Source: Triops longicaudatus (taxonomy: Eukaryota > Arthropoda > Branchiopoda > Notostraca > Triopsidae). Taken from it: DNA of 64,000 nt. This document shows positions 60,998 through 64,000 of this stretch, piece by piece. A program made the translations under genes and the position numbers. Every line of letters begins with the position of its first letter. Within the stretch, counting starts at the first letter, position 1. The notes below the pieces were generated by a model. That model worked only from the letters and a program-made list of their open reading frames with translations, was not told the origin of the DNA and searched no databases. The stretch spans positions 62,001 through 126,000 of the forward strand of contig JAGQDJ010000133.1 of NCBI GenBank assembly GCA_022885665.1, read 5' to 3'.

Positions 60998-63900
60998 ATG
61001 GGAGACGATAGCGTAACCGCGGAGCTGATTGCTCACGAGGACCTAAACAGCGCTGAGCAAACGGAACCAATTTCTATTCGCATTTTTGTTCCCGAATTGA
61101 ATATTCAGAAGTGCTTACAATTCCAACCGGACGTGATTGTGTGGGATGTGAAGCAGCAATGTTTGGCAGCTATACCGAAGGTATGAGAGTCCTATTCTTA
61201 GAGAGTTTTCTAACAACCGTTGTCATTTTTAAGTGTATTTTACGACTAATTTGCGCCATTTTTATTAACGCTAATTTTGAAAAAATTATTTAGTTTGAAA
61301 TGGAAATGTTACGACATGGCTATGTGCTAATATTAGTGCTTGGTTGGTTTTTTATCCACTCTTGTTTGTTCGTTTTCATTTTGTCTTGCTTTCCTGTGTG
61401 GCGTTGGCTGGGTTCGCAGGTAGCTTCTTGGTACCGGGTAGGTCATCCCATTTTTCATTCGAATGCAATTTGTTTTAAGCGAACTTAAATTTTGCATGTA
61501 GAATTAACACAATAACCAATAAATGCAAACTTTCACTAGATTTTTACCGAAATGTTTGTATTGCACTTTTCAGGAACTGAAGGAAAGCTTCAATTATGGA
61601 CTATTCTATCCGCCATCCAATGGCAGGGCCGGAAAGTTCCTTGATGAAGAACGTCCCATTTCTGATTATCCCTTCCCCGGCCGAGTTGGATATCTCGAGG
61701 TGTGTAATTGTCTTTACCTTAATGATGCTGTGCAAGCCAAAGTAGATTTATGGTTCTGTGTAAATAAACAGTATTCGCTTTTTTAAATGGAAAAAAAAAC
61801 TAAGAAGGATAATTTCCCAACAAGTTAGCGTATTAAAGATGGTTTTAAATACCTGTACGGACATGCCGAACGAAAATCGAACGCCTATACGAGCCTAGAC
61901 ATGCATAAAATAGTTCTTAAAGAAATACCGTGCATTCCCTTTAGAATTAACCTATTTTATGTGCTTAAAACTTCCTATTCACTGACGGAAATTAACTGTT
62001 CAAGCTCAGGAATTCGGAGTGTTAGTTCATGTAGAAACTTGCGTCTAACTCTGGTTAGAAAAGACACCCGTTGCGCTTTTCAACAGAGTTCTCAATAGCG
62101 ATCGCGAGATTTCAGACATAGTTAGAAGAAAAAAAGGCGTGGGGTTGCTCGTTGCTTTACCTTAATGTTATTTACTAGCAAAGTCACGACAAGTGGTATA
62201 CACATTCAGTGGTTTTAAAAAAAATCACATAGTAAAGCATGTGTTATTGAATACATTTCCACCCAGGTTTCAAATACTGTAATACAGGTTCCTTCGATTA
62301 ATTACCGAACGCATGATCCGAACTTGTTCCCAGTTTTCATTGACGCAGCATAACACTGATTCGTTCAAGATATTTGTCTTAGTCATTGCTTAACTCAGAA
62401 ATGATGTCAACTGCGTTCATTCCTATTCAGTAATGCATAGTACGACGAAAAAGTTATTGTGTACCCTGTATACCCTTTTCAGTGTATTATTCGAAATAAG
62501 ATGCAAAGAAGTGGTAACTCCTCCAAATACCTTTGCCTGAATGGAAATTCACTGGGTTTATCGGATTTCTCTCCTAGAATGTCAAAACATTCCTGAGACG
62601 TTCTAAGGCAGTTTTTTTCAGATTTTTATTTTCTGTAAAAGTTTGCTGTTGTCGTGACTTGTAGCTTGAGTGTTGCTTAATGCGTGCTATTCTGAGCAAC
62701 ACTTTATTTTGCTGGACAGCAAATTAACAAAATGCGACGCACATTAACTTTTCTTTTCGTTTGTCACAAAAGATATTGAAGATGATCACGTGCCGTTAGG
62801 TATGCATGTACACGTTTTGCGTGTTTGGCCAAGACCTGAAAAACTTTGCGCACTTTCTCCCCGCATAGTAGTATTGGATCCGAAAACATCTTTTCTTTTT
62901 TTCTATTTGTTTATAAACTACTGCTGCACATTTGCACGGATCTTTGCAAATTCCCGGGAAAGACGATTTCACACAATAGCGTTTGCAGATTGCGCTGTGA
63001 ATCAACACAGCAATAAATTCTGTTCCCGGAGTAAATCTCGTAGGTGGCAGATTCAAAGGTCTCCCAGGGACGCCCGGAAGAGTTTCTAATTTTGTTTTCG
63101 TTTGATATATTCTTTACTTGTACTTTGTTTCATTTTTGTCAGCTACGTAGATTTTATTTTTCGGTAATTCGTTCAAGCGTGTTAGAGATGGTTGGAAATT
63201 ACTGCGTGCAATTTTCAGTAAAATTGTGAAGTCTGAGGTTGAATTTGAAAGTGTCTACTCATTATCCATGTTTGTTATTTTGTGACTCTCCAACTGAACT
63301 TGATTAACTAGTTTTCTCCCAATGTAAGTTTAAGTTTGGCAAGCTCGTAGCCAATTCCAACTTAGTAATATAATAACAATGTAGTACTTCGATTTGCACT
63401 TGCGTGTATTATGGAAGAAATAGTCGTCATTTGCTAGGGAAATCAATTCTTAATAGGCACATTATTTAGATGTTCTGTAACGTTTCCATTCTGATTGTTT
63501 CACACCTTTAAAAATATGAATGTCATTTTATATAAACAACCTTCTGGTGCAGCTCTCTTCATTTTTATCTGTTTTGTTTAAAACATTGTTTTAAACTATT
63601 TTTTTCTCTTCTTATAGCTCAAGTATAAAAGGCGCGTGTATAAGATGCTCAATTTGGACGAAAAACAACTCCGGGTTTTGCATACACGGGTGAATCTTCG
63701 AAAGTTTCTGGACTACGTCATGTCAGGCAACTCCGAAAAAGTGACCAAAATGTGCGCCAAAGGCTTAGACCCAAATTTTCATTGCCCCGAGACTGGAGGT
63801 ATCAAACATATTTTTCTACCATTATTTTGCGTTCTAGCTGTTTATGTTTTTATTAGAAACGCCATTAGCGCTCGCAGCCGTAACTACCAAGCCGACTGCA

Positions 63901-64000
63901 TTACTGTCGGCACTGGTAGGGGGAGGTGCTTTATTGGACTACCGCACTCGTTGTGGATCGACAGCCCTGCATCGAGCTGCAGAGAAAGATAATATTGAAG
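60998..64000 (+). CDS. SHANK: SHANK-family postsynaptic scaffold protein, N-terminal exons (continues past window)
   Basis: Four exons: 60998-61180, 61574-61699, 63618-63798 and 63857 to the window end, with long introns of 0.4 and 1.9 kb unlike the compact genes nearby. SHANK proteins scaffold receptors, Homer and actin regulators at synapses and cell contacts. The start encodes the ubiquitin-like SPN domain (IRIFVPELNIQKCLQF, then NYGLFYPPSNGRAGKFLDEE). It continues with LKYKRRVYKML and the first ankyrin repeats (KGLDPNFHCPETGETPLALA, then GGALLDYRTRCGSTALHRAA). The Arg and Lys that contact Ras/Rap in mammalian SHANK SPN domains appear kept (IR and QK). SH3, PDZ, proline-rich and SAM parts must lie to the right. 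The start ATG is the first in frame; an alternative upstream exon is possible. Confidence 0.94.

Overview
This is a eukaryotic, clearly animal, nuclear window. Proteins are split by short GT-AG introns, many of 50-95 bp. The conserved genes are animal regulatory or signalling genes: a CLCA-family protein, the histone demethylase LSD1/KDM1A, the deubiquitinase USP47 and the N-terminus of a SHANK scaffold. The DNA is AT-rich with long gene-poor stretches. A complete two-domain phosphoethanolamine N-methyltransferase, absent from mammals, points to an invertebrate. I cannot name the species; an ecdysozoan or arthropod-like genome is a guess.

Layout. 1-2919 (+): 3' part of a CLCA-like membrane protein. 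3850-6405 (+): two tandem small secreted hydrophobic peptide genes with the same exon plan, the second lying between the arms of an imperfect inverted repeat. 8624-10897 (-): PMT, 8 exons, 488 aa. 13945-16449 (+): an 11-finger C2H2/AT-hook protein of 788 aa. 18688-34237 (+): a cluster of cysteine-rich secreted peptide genes, five intact and one broken. Each has a TATA box 71-102 bp before the start, a start-codon exon of 15-18 bp, a short intron and one main exon. 35112-38574 (-): KDM1A, 15 exons, 722 aa. 41357-48118 (+): USP47, 20 exons, 1401 aa. 60998-64000 (+): first four coding exons of SHANK, running off the window.

The housekeeping genes are conserved and ordinary. The accessory content lies in the two secreted-peptide families, which look lineage-specific and duplicated in place. 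Both use a compact TATA-box promoter and a short first exon, which suggests strong, tissue-restricted expression (inference). The cysteine-rich family shows a 12-cysteine framework, a conserved Arg-Gly-Phe processing point and a conserved N-glycosylation site. I found no relative that gives it a function.

Intergenic DNA holds several non-autonomous transposon relics. One is a hAT-type MITE with a near-perfect 8-bp target duplication between the divergent KDM1A and USP47 genes; others are pogo-like. There is also a 28-bp perfect hairpin at 58.35 kb. I saw no tRNA, rRNA or CRISPR array. Exon boundaries were set by hand from reading frame, splice signals and remembered family sequences; no search was run.
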